Assembly (NCBI GenBank): GCA_963735005.1
Contig: CAVTJA010000008.1
Location: forward strand, 54,544 to 118,543
Direction: 5' to 3'
Source: WTKG01 sp963735005
GTDB taxonomy: Bacteria; Actinomycetota; Actinomycetes; Actinomycetales; Demequinaceae
DNA: 64,000 bases
Position 1 is the stretch's first letter. Each line of letters begins with the position of its first letter. The translations under genes were made by a program, and so were the position numbers. Shown in pieces: positions 16,957 to 25,807 of this stretch. Under the pieces are notes generated by a model. That model saw only the letters and a list, made by a program, of their open reading frames with translations. It ran no database searches and was not told where the DNA came from.

Positions 16957-17068
16957 GACGCTCACGCTACGCCGAAAAGTCTCGTTCGGCGCGGGCACAG
17001 CGCACATTGGACTTGCGTATTCGTTACTAGTCGGGTAACTTACTATTATCCAGAGCGAAGGAACACCC

Positions 17069-17629
17069 ATGCCCCGCCCCCCCAGCGACAAGCGCGAGCG
17101 CCTCACCGGCGCCGCCGCTGCGCTCGCGTACACCCGTGGATTCGAGCGGACGACCATCGGCGACATCGCCGACGAGGCCGCCGTGCCCCAGGGAAGCGTC
17201 TACTACTACTTCAAGACCAAGGACGACGTTGGCCGAGCGATCGTGGATTCGATGCTCGCGCGCTACTCGGCGGAGTTGGCCGGCTGGGAGGCCACCGAGG
17301 ACCCGGCCGCGCGGCTGCTCGCGTACGTCGAGATGTATGTCCGCGACGCCGCCAACGTGAAGAGCTACGGCTGCCCCATCGGCTCGCTGTGCGCTGACCT
17401 GCGCAAGTTCGACGCGGACCTCGGCGACGCCGCATCCGGCGTGTTCCGGATGTCCCTCGCTTGGGCGCAAGACCAGTTCGCCGCGCTGGGATCCAAGGAC
17501 GCCGCCGCGGACGCCCTCCAGTTCCTCACCGAGATCCAGGGCGCGGCGGTACTCGCCAACGCGCTCGACGACGACGGCCCGCTCGCCGCAGCGGAGGGCC
17601 GCATCAGGGGGCGCTTGGCCGCCTACTAG
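17069..17629 (+). CDS. TetR/AcrR family transcriptional regulator
   Basis: A 186-residue repressor. The N-terminal helix-turn-helix is clear (TRGFERTTIGDIADEAAVPQ, then GSVYYYFKTKDDV). The C-terminal ligand domain has GCPIGSLCADLRK, the pattern of the LmrA/YxaF-type TetR subgroup. It lies between a divergent ABC exporter and a co-directional epimerase gene 63 bases downstream, so either may be its target. The intergenic stretch before it contains GTAACTTACTATTAT, AT-rich for this genome and a plausible promoter/operator. Confidence 0.9.
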   Translation: MPRPPSDKRERLTGAAAALAYTRGFERTTIGDIADEAAVPQGSVYYYFKTKDDVGRAIVDSMLARYSAELAGWEATEDPAARLLAYVEMYVRDAANVKSYGCPIGSLCADLRKFDADLGDAASGVFRMSLAWAQDQFAALGSKDAAADALQFLTEIQGAAVLANALDDDGPLAAAEGRIRGRLAAY

Positions 17630-17692
17630 TTCACCCACGCGGCCGTCCGGCCGCCCGACAACACCCTCACCACCACATAGGAAGGCTTTGCC

Positions 17693-18760
17693 ATGCCCAG
17701 AAACACCACTGTCCTCGTCACGGGAGCCACCGGCTTCCTCGGCGGGAACATCCTCGAGGCGCTCCGCGACACCGCGGGCGTCACCACGATCGCCGCAGCT
17801 CGCGACGCCTCCCGCGTCCCCGCCTGGTTCAGCGGCGAGACCCGCGTCGGGGACCTCACCGATGCCGACTACCGCCGCGACGTCGTCCAGGGCGTCGACG
17901 TCGTGCTGCACGCCGGCACCTGGAGCACATTCTGGGGCCACGCGACCCAGGAGCGCGAGCTGTTCCTCGAGCCGTCCGTCGACCTGATCGACCAGGCCGT
18001 CGCGGCGGGCGTCGGGCGGTTCGTGGCGGCCTCGACCGTCGCAATCTCGACCCCGTCGCGGGACGGCGAGCTCGTCGCGGACGACGCGCCCGCGGTCAAG
18101 CGTGGCTACTGGCCGCACCTCGACTTCATGATCGACGTCGAGGACCACATGCGTGCCGCCGCCGGCGCCACCCAGATGGTGGCGTTGCGGCTGGGCCACT
18201 TCGTGGGCGCCGACAACTCGCTTGGCCTGGTGTCGGCGATCATCCCGCGCCTCAGGACCCGCCAGGTGCCGTGGGTCGCGGGCGGGCGTGCGCACCTGCC
18301 GCTGGTGTCCGGCGAGGACATGGGGCGCGCGTTCGCGCTCGCGGCCGTGGCCGACGGCCTGGCGCCGTTCGAGTCGATCAACGTGATCGGTCCGGAGCAG
18401 CCCACCGCGCGCGAGGTGTTCACGTTCGTCGCCAGGGAGGCTGGAGTGCCCACGCCTGCCTACTCGGTGCCCCTCGGGGCCGCGTTTGGCTTCGGTGCGC
18501 TCATGGAGGCGGTCCACCCGCTCACACGCGCCAGGGCCCCGTTCCTGACGCGTGCGCTCGTGCACGTGGGGCAGGACTGGCACGCCTCAGGCGAGGCCGC
18601 GCAGCGCAAGCTCGGCTACGAGCCGACCGTGGCGTGGCGGGACGCCGCGCGCGCATCGATCGAGGAGCGCCGCGCCCTTGGCTTCGCGTGGCCCGCTCTC
18701 GCCCAGCCGGTGACGACCACCGCGGTCCCGGCGAAGCAGGGTGCCAGCGCGGGCGCGTAG
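17693..18760 (+). CDS. NAD(P)-dependent epimerase/dehydratase family protein (extended SDR)
   Basis: A 355-residue Rossmann-fold oxidoreductase. The N-terminal TGATGFLGGNILEAL motif binds the dinucleotide. FVAASTVAIS resembles the S-x-x-(S/T) strand, and Tyr/Lys of the usual YxxxK are not in standard spacing (KRGYWPHLDFMIDVEDH), which fits 3beta-HSD- or dihydroflavonol-reductase-like relatives rather than sugar epimerases. The C-terminus is Ala/Thr-rich. It follows the TetR gene and probably shares its transcript. Substrate unknown. Confidence 0.85.
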   Translation: MPRNTTVLVTGATGFLGGNILEALRDTAGVTTIAAARDASRVPAWFSGETRVGDLTDADYRRDVVQGVDVVLHAGTWSTFWGHATQERELFLEPSVDLIDQAVAAGVGRFVAASTVAISTPSRDGELVADDAPAVKRGYWPHLDFMIDVEDHMRAAAGATQMVALRLGHFVGADNSLGLVSAIIPRLRTRQVPWVAGGRAHLPLVSGEDMGRAFALAAVADGLAPFESINVIGPEQPTAREVFTFVAREAGVPTPAYSVPLGAAFGFGALMEAVHPLTRARAPFLTRALVHVGQDWHASGEAAQRKLGYEPTVAWRDAARASIEERRALGFAWPALAQPVTTTAVPAKQGASAGA

Positions 18761-18775
18761 ACACACCCGCCCCGA

Positions 18776-18803
18776 GGGGCCGTCCGCCACCGCGGGCGGC
18801 CCC
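18776..18803 (+). terminator. Terminator-like hairpin after the SDR gene
   Basis: GGGGCCGTCCGC (18776-18787) pairs with GCGGGCGGCCCC (18792-18803), one G-T pair, loop CACC, no T-run. It separates the SDR gene from the lysC-asd operon. Confidence 0.6.
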
Positions 18804-18923
18804 GCTGCATCTGCCACCCAACCTGCGTCCGGGACCGAAGCCGCGTCCCGAGCCCCCGCGAGCGCCACTAGAATGTTCGGGCTGGCCGCGCCAGCGTCGT
18901 CCCCTCGTCTTCAGGAGCTACCG

Positions 18924-20195
18924 GTGAGCATCGTGGTGCAGAAGTACGGCGGCTCCTCGGTCGAGGACGCCGCCGCGATCAAGCGCGTCGCCGCGCGGAT
19001 CGTCGCCACCAAGCACGCAGGGCACGACGTCGTCGTGGCCATCTCCGCCATGGGAGACACCACGGACGAGCTTCTCGACCTCGCGTCGCAAGTGTGCGAC
19101 GAGCCTCCCGCGCGCGAGCTCGACATCCTGCTGACCGCCGGCGAGCGCATCTCGATGGCGCTACTGGCGATGGCGATCCGCGGCCTCGGCGTGGGCGCGC
19201 AGTCCTTCACCGGCGCGCAGGCCGGCGTGATCACCACCGAGCACCACGGCCGCGCCCGGATCATCGACGTCAACCCTGGCCGCGTGCGGGACGCCCTCGC
19301 CGCCGGGAACGTTGCTATCGTCGCGGGCTTCCAGGGCATCCACCAGGAGTCGCAGGACGTGACCACGCTCGGCCGCGGCGGCTCCGACACCACCGCCGTT
19401 GCGCTTGCGGCGGCGCTTGGCGCGGAGGTCTGCGAGATCTACTCGGACGTCGACGGCGTGTTCACCGCCGACCCCCGCATCGTGCCAACCGCACGCAAGC
19501 TCCACCGCGTCACCTACGAGGAGATGCTTGACCTCGCGGCGTCTGGCGCCAAGATTCTTGCCCCGCGCTGCGTCGAGTACGCGCGCCGCTACAACGTCCC
19601 CATTCACGTCCGCTCGTCCTTCACCACTAAGGACGGCACGTGGGTCGTGGGAGAATCGCAACAAGGAGGCGACATGGAAGAGCCCATCATTGCTGGCGTC
19701 GCGCACGACCGCTCCGAGGCCAAGATCTCGGTCCTCGGTGTCCCCGACGTGCCCGGCAAGGCCGCCGCGCTCTTCGAGATCATCGGCGACGCGGGCATCA
19801 ACATCGACATGATCGTCCAGAACGTGTCCGCGCACGGCGACGGCGTCACCGACATTTCCTTCACCCTCCCCACCGCCGAAGGCGCGGCTGCACGCAAGGC
19901 GCTCGAGGACGCGCGCGACGCGATCGGCTTCCGCGAAGTCCGGCTGGACGACGCCATCGGCAAGATTTCGCTGATCGGCGCCGGCATGCGGTCAAGCTCC
20001 GGCGTCAGCGCGCGCTTCTTTGGGGCGCTGCGCGACGCGGGCGTCAACATCGAGATGATCTCGACCTCGGACATTCGCATCTCCGTGATCACGCGCTCCG
20101 AGCAGCTGGACGACGCCGTGCGCGCTGTGCACAAGGCGTTCGACCTCGACTCGTCGGAGGGCGAGGCGGTCGTGTACGGAGGGACCGGACGATGA
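18924..20195 (+). CDS. lysC: Aspartate kinase, alpha subunit
   Basis: A 423-residue enzyme phosphorylating aspartate, the first step to lysine, threonine, methionine and diaminopimelate. Kinase domain residues 1-~250: VQKYGGSSVEDAAAIKRVA, the ATP/substrate loop FQGIHQESQDVTTLGRGGSD and YSDVDGVFTADPRI. Two ACT domains follow (SVLGVPDVPGKAAALFEIIGD and SLIGAGMRSSSGVSARFFGAL), the site of lysine/threonine feedback. GTG 18924 is preceded by AGGAG at 18913. asd starts within its stop codon (ATGA). A beta subunit start lies inside the gene. Upstream 18804-18923 holds only the promoter region. Confidence 0.97.
   Translation: MSIVVQKYGGSSVEDAAAIKRVAARIVATKHAGHDVVVAISAMGDTTDELLDLASQVCDEPPARELDILLTAGERISMALLAMAIRGLGVGAQSFTGAQAGVITTEHHGRARIIDVNPGRVRDALAAGNVAIVAGFQGIHQESQDVTTLGRGGSDTTAVALAAALGAEVCEIYSDVDGVFTADPRIVPTARKLHRVTYEEMLDLAASGAKILAPRCVEYARRYNVPIHVRSSFTTKDGTWVVGESQQGGDMEEPIIAGVAHDRSEAKISVLGVPDVPGKAAALFEIIGDAGINIDMIVQNVSAHGDGVTDISFTLPTAEGAAARKALEDARDAIGFREVRLDDAIGKISLIGAGMRSSSGVSARFFGALRDAGVNIEMISTSDIRISVITRSEQLDDAVRAVHKAFDLDSSEGEAVVYGGTGR
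19674..20195 (+). CDS. lysC: Aspartate kinase beta subunit, internal in-frame start within lysC
   Basis: An ATG at 19674, in frame with lysC, is preceded at four bases by a near-perfect ribosome site AAGGAGG (19663-19669), the best in this region and out of place inside a coding sequence. It would give a 173-residue protein (MEEPIIAGVAHDRSE...) made only of the two ACT domains. Bacillus and Corynebacterium lysC genes are known to make such an alpha/beta pair (alpha2beta2 enzyme). The site here is direct sequence evidence for the same design. Confidence 0.8.
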   Translation: MEEPIIAGVAHDRSEAKISVLGVPDVPGKAAALFEIIGDAGINIDMIVQNVSAHGDGVTDISFTLPTAEGAAARKALEDARDAIGFREVRLDDAIGKISLIGAGMRSSSGVSARFFGALRDAGVNIEMISTSDIRISVITRSEQLDDAVRAVHKAFDLDSSEGEAVVYGGTGR

Positions 20196-21245
20196 CCCTG
20201 ACCATCGCCGTCGTGGGGGCCACCGGCCAGGTGGGCTCCGTCATGCGCAAGCTGCTCGTGGAGCACGGCTTCGGCGACGCTCAACGTGCGCTTCTTCGCG
20301 TCCTCCGCTCCGCCGGCTCCTCGCTGCTGTGGGGCGACGGCGAGGTGGTCGTGGAGGACGTCGAGTCCGGCGACTACGCGGGCATCGACATCGCGCTGTT
20401 CTCGGCGGGCGGCGCCGCCTCCAAGGTGTACGCACCCAAGTTCGCCGCGGCGGGCGCGATCGTCATCGACAACTCTTCCGCCTGGCGCATGGACCCCGAG
20501 GTCCCGCTGGTCGTCTCCGAGGTCAACCCCGAGGCCCTCGACGACATCCCCAAGGGCATCGTCGCCAACCCCAACTGCACCACCATGGCGGCCATGCCGG
20601 TGCTCAAGGCGCTGCACGACGAGGCCGGCCTGCGCCGCCTCATCGTGTCCACCTACCAGGCGGTGTCGGGCGCTGGACTGTGCGGCGTCACCGAACTCGA
20701 CGAGCAGGTGAAGGCCGTCCACGAGGACGCCGAGAACCTCACGCACGACGGCAGCGCCGTCACCTTCCCGCCGACGCGCAACTTCACCCAGCCCATCGCA
20801 TTCAACGTGATTCCGCTTGCCGGCGACATCGTCGACGACGGCCTCAACGAGACCGGCGAGGAGCAGAAGCTGCGCTTCGAGTCCCGCAAGATCCTTGGCC
20901 TGCCCGACCTGCTCGTCAGCGGCACGTGCGTGCGCGTGCCGGTGTTCACGGGCCACTCGCTCAGCATCAACGCCGAGTTCGACCGCCCGCTGTCCCCCGC
21001 GCGCGCCTACGAGCTGCTCGCCGTGGCTCCGGGCGTCGAGGTGCGCGAGGTCCCCACGCCGTTGCAGGCCGCCGGGGCCGACCCGGCGCTACGTGGGACG
21101 CATCCGTGCGGACGAGGGCGTGCCTGACGGGCGTGGACTCGCACTGTTCATCTCGAACGACAACCTGCGCAAGGGCGCCGCGCTCAACGCGGTGCAGATC
21201 GCGACGCTTGTGGCCGCGAAGCTGGGCCAGCCGGTTTCCGCCTAG
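20192..21245 (+). pseudogene. asd: Aspartate-semialdehyde dehydrogenase, interrupted by frame changes
   Basis: Encodes the enzyme reducing aspartyl phosphate to aspartate semialdehyde. GATGQVG (dinucleotide loop), NPNCTTMAAM (catalytic Cys) and the C-terminal DGRGLALFISNDNLRKGAAL are present, but not in one frame. Around 20280-20312 ten residues read in the wrong frame: the expected NVRFFASS is in the +1 frame, so there is one extra base and then one missing. Near 21088, after ADPA, the frame shifts again (one extra base), moving YVGRIRADEGVPDGRG... into another frame that ends at 21245; the uncorrected frame stops at 21127. The gene starts within the lysC stop (ATGA). As asd is normally essential, sequencing error is the likelier cause. 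Confidence 0.9.
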
Positions 21246-21299
21246 TTCGGCAGAGCTGTTCGCGGCCGGGATTCGAGGCGTAGCCGCTTGCCCACGGTG

Positions 21300-22718
21300 T
21301 CACCCATGGCCGCCATCGCCGCCCGCGAGTGCCGCGCTGACGAACATGACGGCTACCGGCAGGATGTGTAGCCACATCCGGTTGAGCGAGTCGTAGTGGC
21401 CAACACGGTAGGGGCCGCCGCGCGCGAGCGCGAGGAGCATGACGAGCGGGATGAACGCGGTCACGACCAAGCGCATTGGCGCGCCGCCTGAAAGGCGCAT
21501 CGTCAACACGACTCCCACCACGAGCGCGGCAATCATGAACACTGTGAAACCCCACTTGCCGACGTAGCGGTTCGCCCACGTCGCGGTAATGCTGTCGGTC
21601 ACGATGCTTGGCGTGCGCGCCCCCAGCGCCACCACCGCCGCCCAGAGAGCAATCTCGAAGCCACCGACGATCAGTCGAGAGTGACGCCCAAGCCAGCCCC
21701 ACACGGGCAACGCGAACGCGACCAGCACCGCCGCAGCGGCCGCGGCCTGCGCGAGTGCAAACACCGGGACTGAACCGCCGCCGCGCATCACGACAAAGAC
21801 GGTGAACCCCTGCCACGCGAGCATCGCGACAGCGAGTGCGGCCAACGGGACCTTGCGAGAAGAGGCGGCGGCGGCGCCGTGAGCGACGAGCGGCGCGAGG
21901 GCGAGCGCAGCGAGCACCGCTCCCGACGGGCGTGTCAGCACCAAAGCGACCGACGCGACTGCCGCAAGCCCCACAAGCGCCGGCACACTGGGACCGGGCC
22001 TGGAGATCATCAGCCAGGCGGCGCCAGCAACAGCGACGACGAGCATGCCGGCGAGCGCATGGCCATTGAGGTAGAACGTGTGGAACACGAATCGGTTCGT
22101 CGTCACGAGAGTGACGACCGCGAGCGTCGCGAATAGTGCCACCGTCTTGGCCGCCACGCGGCTCTCAAGGCCACGGGCAAGGAACCACACCATCGCCGCC
22201 AGCCCCGCGAAGACCACGAGCGGCGTGACGGACGTCAGGTAGTAGTCGCCGGAGAGGTTCGCGGGCGAATGGATCGCCGCGACGCCGATGAGTCGCTTCG
22301 TCACGATCGTGGCTCCGGCGGCGTCGGAATAATGATTGGCGGCGAGCAGGGCGCCCGCATCCAAATACTGGAACGAGTCCACGTGCCAGCGCGCCAGGTT
22401 GAGCGCGCGGAACGCCGCGACCAACGCTGCCAGCGCCCCTCCAACGGCGGCCACCGCAACCCACGAGACCGAAATGTCGGCCCCACGCCGGCGAGCGAAC
22501 CACAGCGCCGCCGCCGCGATCAGCACGTCAAGAGCGAGCACTACGACCGGGGAAGTGGGCAGAAAAGTGATGACGAGGACGCCCGTGACCGCAATGTGCA
22601 AGCTCACGCCAGCGAGAAACCCGAGCGGTGCGAGCGCCCAGCCGCGCAGGCCGAGCGCACGTAGCGCCGCGGCGCCCGCGCTGGCGTAGACGGCGATAGC
22701 CAGAAGTTCGGGGATCAT
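21300..22718 (-). CDS. Polytopic membrane protein, module copy 2
   Basis: A 472-residue protein with about 12 membrane segments. I do not recognise the family. It shares a set of motifs with its paralogue at 23362-24852: GLRGWxLxPLGFLAG near the N-terminus, RWHVDSFQYLD, KRLIG, NRFVFHTFYLNGH, and GHYDSLNRMWLHILP near the C-terminus. The overall shape (many helices, charged/aromatic residues in outside loops) recalls GT-C glycosyltransferases or polymer ligases, but no diagnostic site is visible. The ATG overlaps the stop of the preceding gene (ATGA). Last gene of the four-gene operon. Confidence 0.85.
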   Translation of the reverse strand: MIPELLAIAVYASAGAAALRALGLRGWALAPLGFLAGVSLHIAVTGVLVITFLPTSPVVVLALDVLIAAAALWFARRRGADISVSWVAVAAVGGALAALVAAFRALNLARWHVDSFQYLDAGALLAANHYSDAAGATIVTKRLIGVAAIHSPANLSGDYYLTSVTPLVVFAGLAAMVWFLARGLESRVAAKTVALFATLAVVTLVTTNRFVFHTFYLNGHALAGMLVVAVAGAAWLMISRPGPSVPALVGLAAVASVALVLTRPSGAVLAALALAPLVAHGAAAASSRKVPLAALAVAMLAWQGFTVFVVMRGGGSVPVFALAQAAAAAAVLVAFALPVWGWLGRHSRLIVGGFEIALWAAVVALGARTPSIVTDSITATWANRYVGKWGFTVFMIAALVVGVVLTMRLSGGAPMRLVVTAFIPLVMLLALARGGPYRVGHYDSLNRMWLHILPVAVMFVSAALAGGDGGHG

Positions 22719-23365
22719 CGCGCGCTCAAGTCGAGAGAGGCAAGAAGTGACTCCGGGAGCAGCGAGGCGTCGGCGATCACAAGGACGCCGTCTTCGCCTA
22801 CCACCCACACCAGGTCGAGCGCGGGCCCACCGACATGCTCGACGCGCTGCCCAGCGGTGAAGATGTCCACTAGGAAACTGCTGGGCACAGGGTCGCCTGG
22901 GAGGGGCTCGCTGAGCCACACCTGCCACGCCGGCCCTCCGGCGCCTGCCCCAGCCTCGGCCACGAGAACGCCCGAGTGCGCAGCGTCAACCACGGCCTGG
23001 GTGGGTGCGTCGACCCGCTTGACTGCGCCCGCTTGGCCGAAGCCCAGGAGGCGGCGCAGGGCGACCTCGTAGTCGTCGTCCGTGGCGCCGACCACGGTTA
23101 CGGTCGAGCCAGGTGCAATTTCGGCGATCGCCACGGCGGGCGAGTACTTAGACCCCCAGTTGCTCTGGGGCTGTTCGAGCCCGTACGCCAGCACGTCGCG
23201 TTGCGGCAGAGGCTTGATCGCGTACGTACGGTCGGTGGACGTCTTCGCCTCGGTCGCGGGGTAGTACACGGCATTCTGCGCAATGATCACGACGAGCGGC
23301 GCGACGAGCCACGCGCGCCCGAACCGGAACGCTCGGAGCTTCGCCGGCACTCGCGTGGCCGTCAT
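22715..23365 (-). CDS. Membrane-anchored outside protein, module copy 2
   Basis: A 216-residue protein: basic N-terminus, one membrane helix (about 17-33, AWLVAPLVVIIAQNAVYY) and a ~180-residue outside domain. Shared with its paralogue at 24849-25502 are a (S)NW(G)S(K/R)Y segment, xAEIAPxSTV, RR(L/I)xGFG and a C-terminal hydrophobic strand VLVIADASLLPES (VLVIEASLLGLDE in the other). Family unknown. Both ends overlap neighbours by four bases, implying fixed translation ratios with the two membrane proteins. The chosen ATG 23365 sits in the ATGA of the upstream gene. Confidence 0.8.
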   Translation of the reverse strand: MTATRVPAKLRAFRFGRAWLVAPLVVIIAQNAVYYPATEAKTSTDRTYAIKPLPQRDVLAYGLEQPQSNWGSKYSPAVAIAEIAPGSTVTVVGATDDDYEVALRRLLGFGQAGAVKRVDAPTQAVVDAAHSGVLVAEAGAGAGGPAWQVWLSEPLPGDPVPSSFLVDIFTAGQRVEHVGGPALDLVWVVGEDGVLVIADASLLPESLLASLDLSAR

Positions 23366-24852
23366 GCGCGCGCCGCGCGCTTTCGGCTGGCCGCGGGTTC
23401 GCCAGACGCGGACTCGAGGTGCCAGCCGCGCGGCCAGCGAGGCGCCCACGTGCCCTCCGCAAGCATCGCTGCGACGAAAAACACGGCGAGCGGCAGAATC
23501 TGCAGCCACATCCGGTTAAGAGAATCGAAGTGGCCCTCCCGGTATTCGCCTCCGCGAACGTAGGCGAGCACGAGCGCCATCGGGAAGAAGGTGGTGACCG
23601 CGAACCGCAGGTACACACTGTGCGACGCGCGCAGGGCGGTCACGGCGCCGATCACGAGCATCGCTGTCATGATCAGCGTCAGGCCCCACTTACCCGACAC
23701 CGTGTTCGCTGCCGTGGCGGAAACCGAACGGGTCAGGATCTTTGTCGACATCGCGGTGAAGGCTGCCAACACGAGCCACACGCCGAGCTCGGACAGGCGC
23801 ACGAGCAGCAGCTGGCGGCTGCTGAGCCACCGCAACCCCAGCGCCCACGTCGCGCCCGCAAGCAGGACTGACAGAGCCAGCATCTCGACGAGTGTTGTCG
23901 CGGGCGCGAAGTCGAACTGCAGGGCCAAGGAGACGCATGTGCCGTACCAGAGCATTCCCGCGCCTGCGAGGCTTCCCGCCAGGATTCGGCGGTGCCGCAA
24001 CGAGATGTGAGGAGACAACACCGCGGGCACCAGCGTCAGAACGCAATAAAGCAGGCCCTCGGGGCGAGTGACGACGACCGCGACCATGGCGACGGCCGAC
24101 AACGGCAGCAGGAAGCGTGCGTCGGCAACTTCTCCGCGCGCGAGCAGCCACGCGGTGGCGGCGATGATGAGGATGGCGCCCCCCACAAGCAAGTGGCCGT
24201 TGAGGTACAGCGCGTGGAACACGAAACGGTTCGCTGTGACGAGGAACCCGATGCCGAGCACCGAGAACAAGGTGATCTGCGCGGCGGGAATCCTGCCGGT
24301 CAGGCCGCGGCGCAAGAACCACACGAACGATCCGAGGATCGCGATCGACATGATTGGGACGATCGACCGCACATACGTCTCGTCGTCCAGCGCGGCAGGC
24401 GCGTGCATGAACGGCACGCCGATCAACCGCTTGACGAGGAGGTAGTTCGAGACGGCGTCATAGTAGTTTCCGTTGGCAAGCAACTCGCCAATATTCAAAT
24501 AGACGAGCGAATCCACATGCCACCTGACGACGTTCAGCGACCGGAACGCTGCGACGAGGCCGACCACGCCGGCCACCACCACAGGGGTGGGTCGCCAGTC
24601 GAAGGTCACGTCTTTGCCGCGGCGCCACTGGACCAACCACCACACCAGCGGCGCGAACATGGTGACCGCCAACGTGATGAGTGGGTTCGTCGCGACTCGC
24701 GCGGTGAGCTGCAGGGTGCCAACAGTCAGCTCGAAGAACAGGCCCGCGAGGAAGCCAAGCGGGACAAGCCCCCAGCCGCGCAGTCCGAGCACGCGCAAGC
24801 CAAGCACGCCCCCGACGAGCGGCGAAATGATCGCCGCGAGTTCGATGATCAC
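23362..24852 (-). CDS. Polytopic membrane protein, module copy 1
   Basis: A 496-residue paralogue of the protein at 21300-22718, with the same ~12-helix plan and motifs: GLRGWGLVPLGFLAG, RWHVDSLVYLN, KRLIGVPFMHAP, NRFVFHALYLNGH, GHFDSLNRMWLQILP. The last is the longest shared stretch and lies at the end of the membrane part; a ~30-residue cytosolic Arg/Ala-rich tail follows. GTG start, overlapping the stop of the preceding gene (GTGA). Function unknown; the invariant Asp and His in outside loops are the best candidates for an active site (inference). Confidence 0.85.
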   Translation of the reverse strand: MIIELAAIISPLVGGVLGLRVLGLRGWGLVPLGFLAGLFFELTVGTLQLTARVATNPLITLAVTMFAPLVWWLVQWRRGKDVTFDWRPTPVVVAGVVGLVAAFRSLNVVRWHVDSLVYLNIGELLANGNYYDAVSNYLLVKRLIGVPFMHAPAALDDETYVRSIVPIMSIAILGSFVWFLRRGLTGRIPAAQITLFSVLGIGFLVTANRFVFHALYLNGHLLVGGAILIIAATAWLLARGEVADARFLLPLSAVAMVAVVVTRPEGLLYCVLTLVPAVLSPHISLRHRRILAGSLAGAGMLWYGTCVSLALQFDFAPATTLVEMLALSVLLAGATWALGLRWLSSRQLLLVRLSELGVWLVLAAFTAMSTKILTRSVSATAANTVSGKWGLTLIMTAMLVIGAVTALRASHSVYLRFAVTTFFPMALVLAYVRGGEYREGHFDSLNRMWLQILPLAVFFVAAMLAEGTWAPRWPRGWHLESASGEPAASRKRAARA

Positions 24853-25502
24853 GACGTGAGATCCTCCTCGTCGAGGCCCAACAACGACGCCTCAATCACC
24901 AGTACCTGATGGTCCCATTTGGAGAACTCGGCATCGGGAGCGACGTTCCATCGCACTTGCACAAACACGCGCGGCGGGCCACCCTCGTGGCTCCGGCGGG
25001 CGTTCTCTGCCAAGATCTCGCCCAGAAAGGCCTCCGGATTGGCGAGGTCCCCGTAGTCGCCCGTTCCGGGCTCGAGCGCGATCGCCCAGGGCGCGCCCCG
25101 CGGGCCGCCCGGCCCGCGCGACACGATGTAGGGGGTGGGGTCAAACTCACCCATCAACTGCGCACTCGAGTCCTCAAGGACGTAGACGTGGAGCGCCTTC
25201 CCGAAGCCGTAAATGCGCCGGGCGTCCTCAACCGCGTCGGAGGCTTTGTACACCGTCGATGCGGGCGCGATCTCAGCGAGCGAGACTGTATACGCGTACC
25301 GCGACCACGAATTGCTGCCGGGCGTGAGGCCCTCGGCAAGCAGATCTGAGGTGTCGTAACGATAGATCGCGCGAGTGGTTTCGCCAGAGTTCCGTTCGAT
25401 GAAGGGAAATTGGAGAATGTGAACGCCGATGCCGAGGACAAGCAAGCCCGCGAGCCACGTGCGCACGCTAACGCGAGACGACAACCCGATCTTCTCGAGC
25501 AC
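24849..25502 (-). CDS. Membrane-anchored outside protein, module copy 1
   Basis: A 217-residue protein with one membrane helix near the N-terminus (TWLAGLLVLGIGVHILQF) and an outside domain, paralogous to 22715-23365 and almost equal in length with this start. I chose GTG 25502, which has GGAGGGA ten bases upstream; an in-frame GTG at 25556 would add 18 residues with no ribosome site. First gene of the four-gene operon. A stable hairpin and tRNA-Pro lie upstream at 25613-25723. Confidence 0.8.
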   Translation of the reverse strand: MLEKIGLSSRVSVRTWLAGLLVLGIGVHILQFPFIERNSGETTRAIYRYDTSDLLAEGLTPGSNSWSRYAYTVSLAEIAPASTVYKASDAVEDARRIYGFGKALHVYVLEDSSAQLMGEFDPTPYIVSRGPGGPRGAPWAIALEPGTGDYGDLANPEAFLGEILAENARRSHEGGPPRVFVQVRWNVAPDAEFSKWDHQVLVIEASLLGLDEEDLTS

Positions 25503-25612
25503 GCCAACCGTCCCTCCGCGCGCAGTTCGCGCGCCGTACCCGACAATGACCAACACGTGCGGGGTGTTCGGCGCGGCGCTCTGCGCGCCACCTCCGACAC
25601 CTCATTCTTTCG

Positions 25613-25640
25613 GCGGCCAACGAGCAAACTCGTTGGCCGC
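25613..25640 (-). terminator. Terminator hairpin after tRNA-Pro
   Basis: A perfect 12-bp stem GCGGCCAACGAG/CTCGTTGGCCGC with loop CAAA. It lies 10 bases past the 3' end of the minus-strand tRNA-Pro gene and before the module operon. Confidence 0.75.
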
Positions 25641-25648
25641 ATCTTTCA

Positions 25649-25723
<75 letters not shown>

Positions 25724-25807
25724 ATTGCCAGGCCGCGAAACTGCGGCCAAGGCTTGCCTAGGATAGCCGACGCCAGCGCCGCAAGCGAAACGGTGCCGCG
25801 CCACCAT

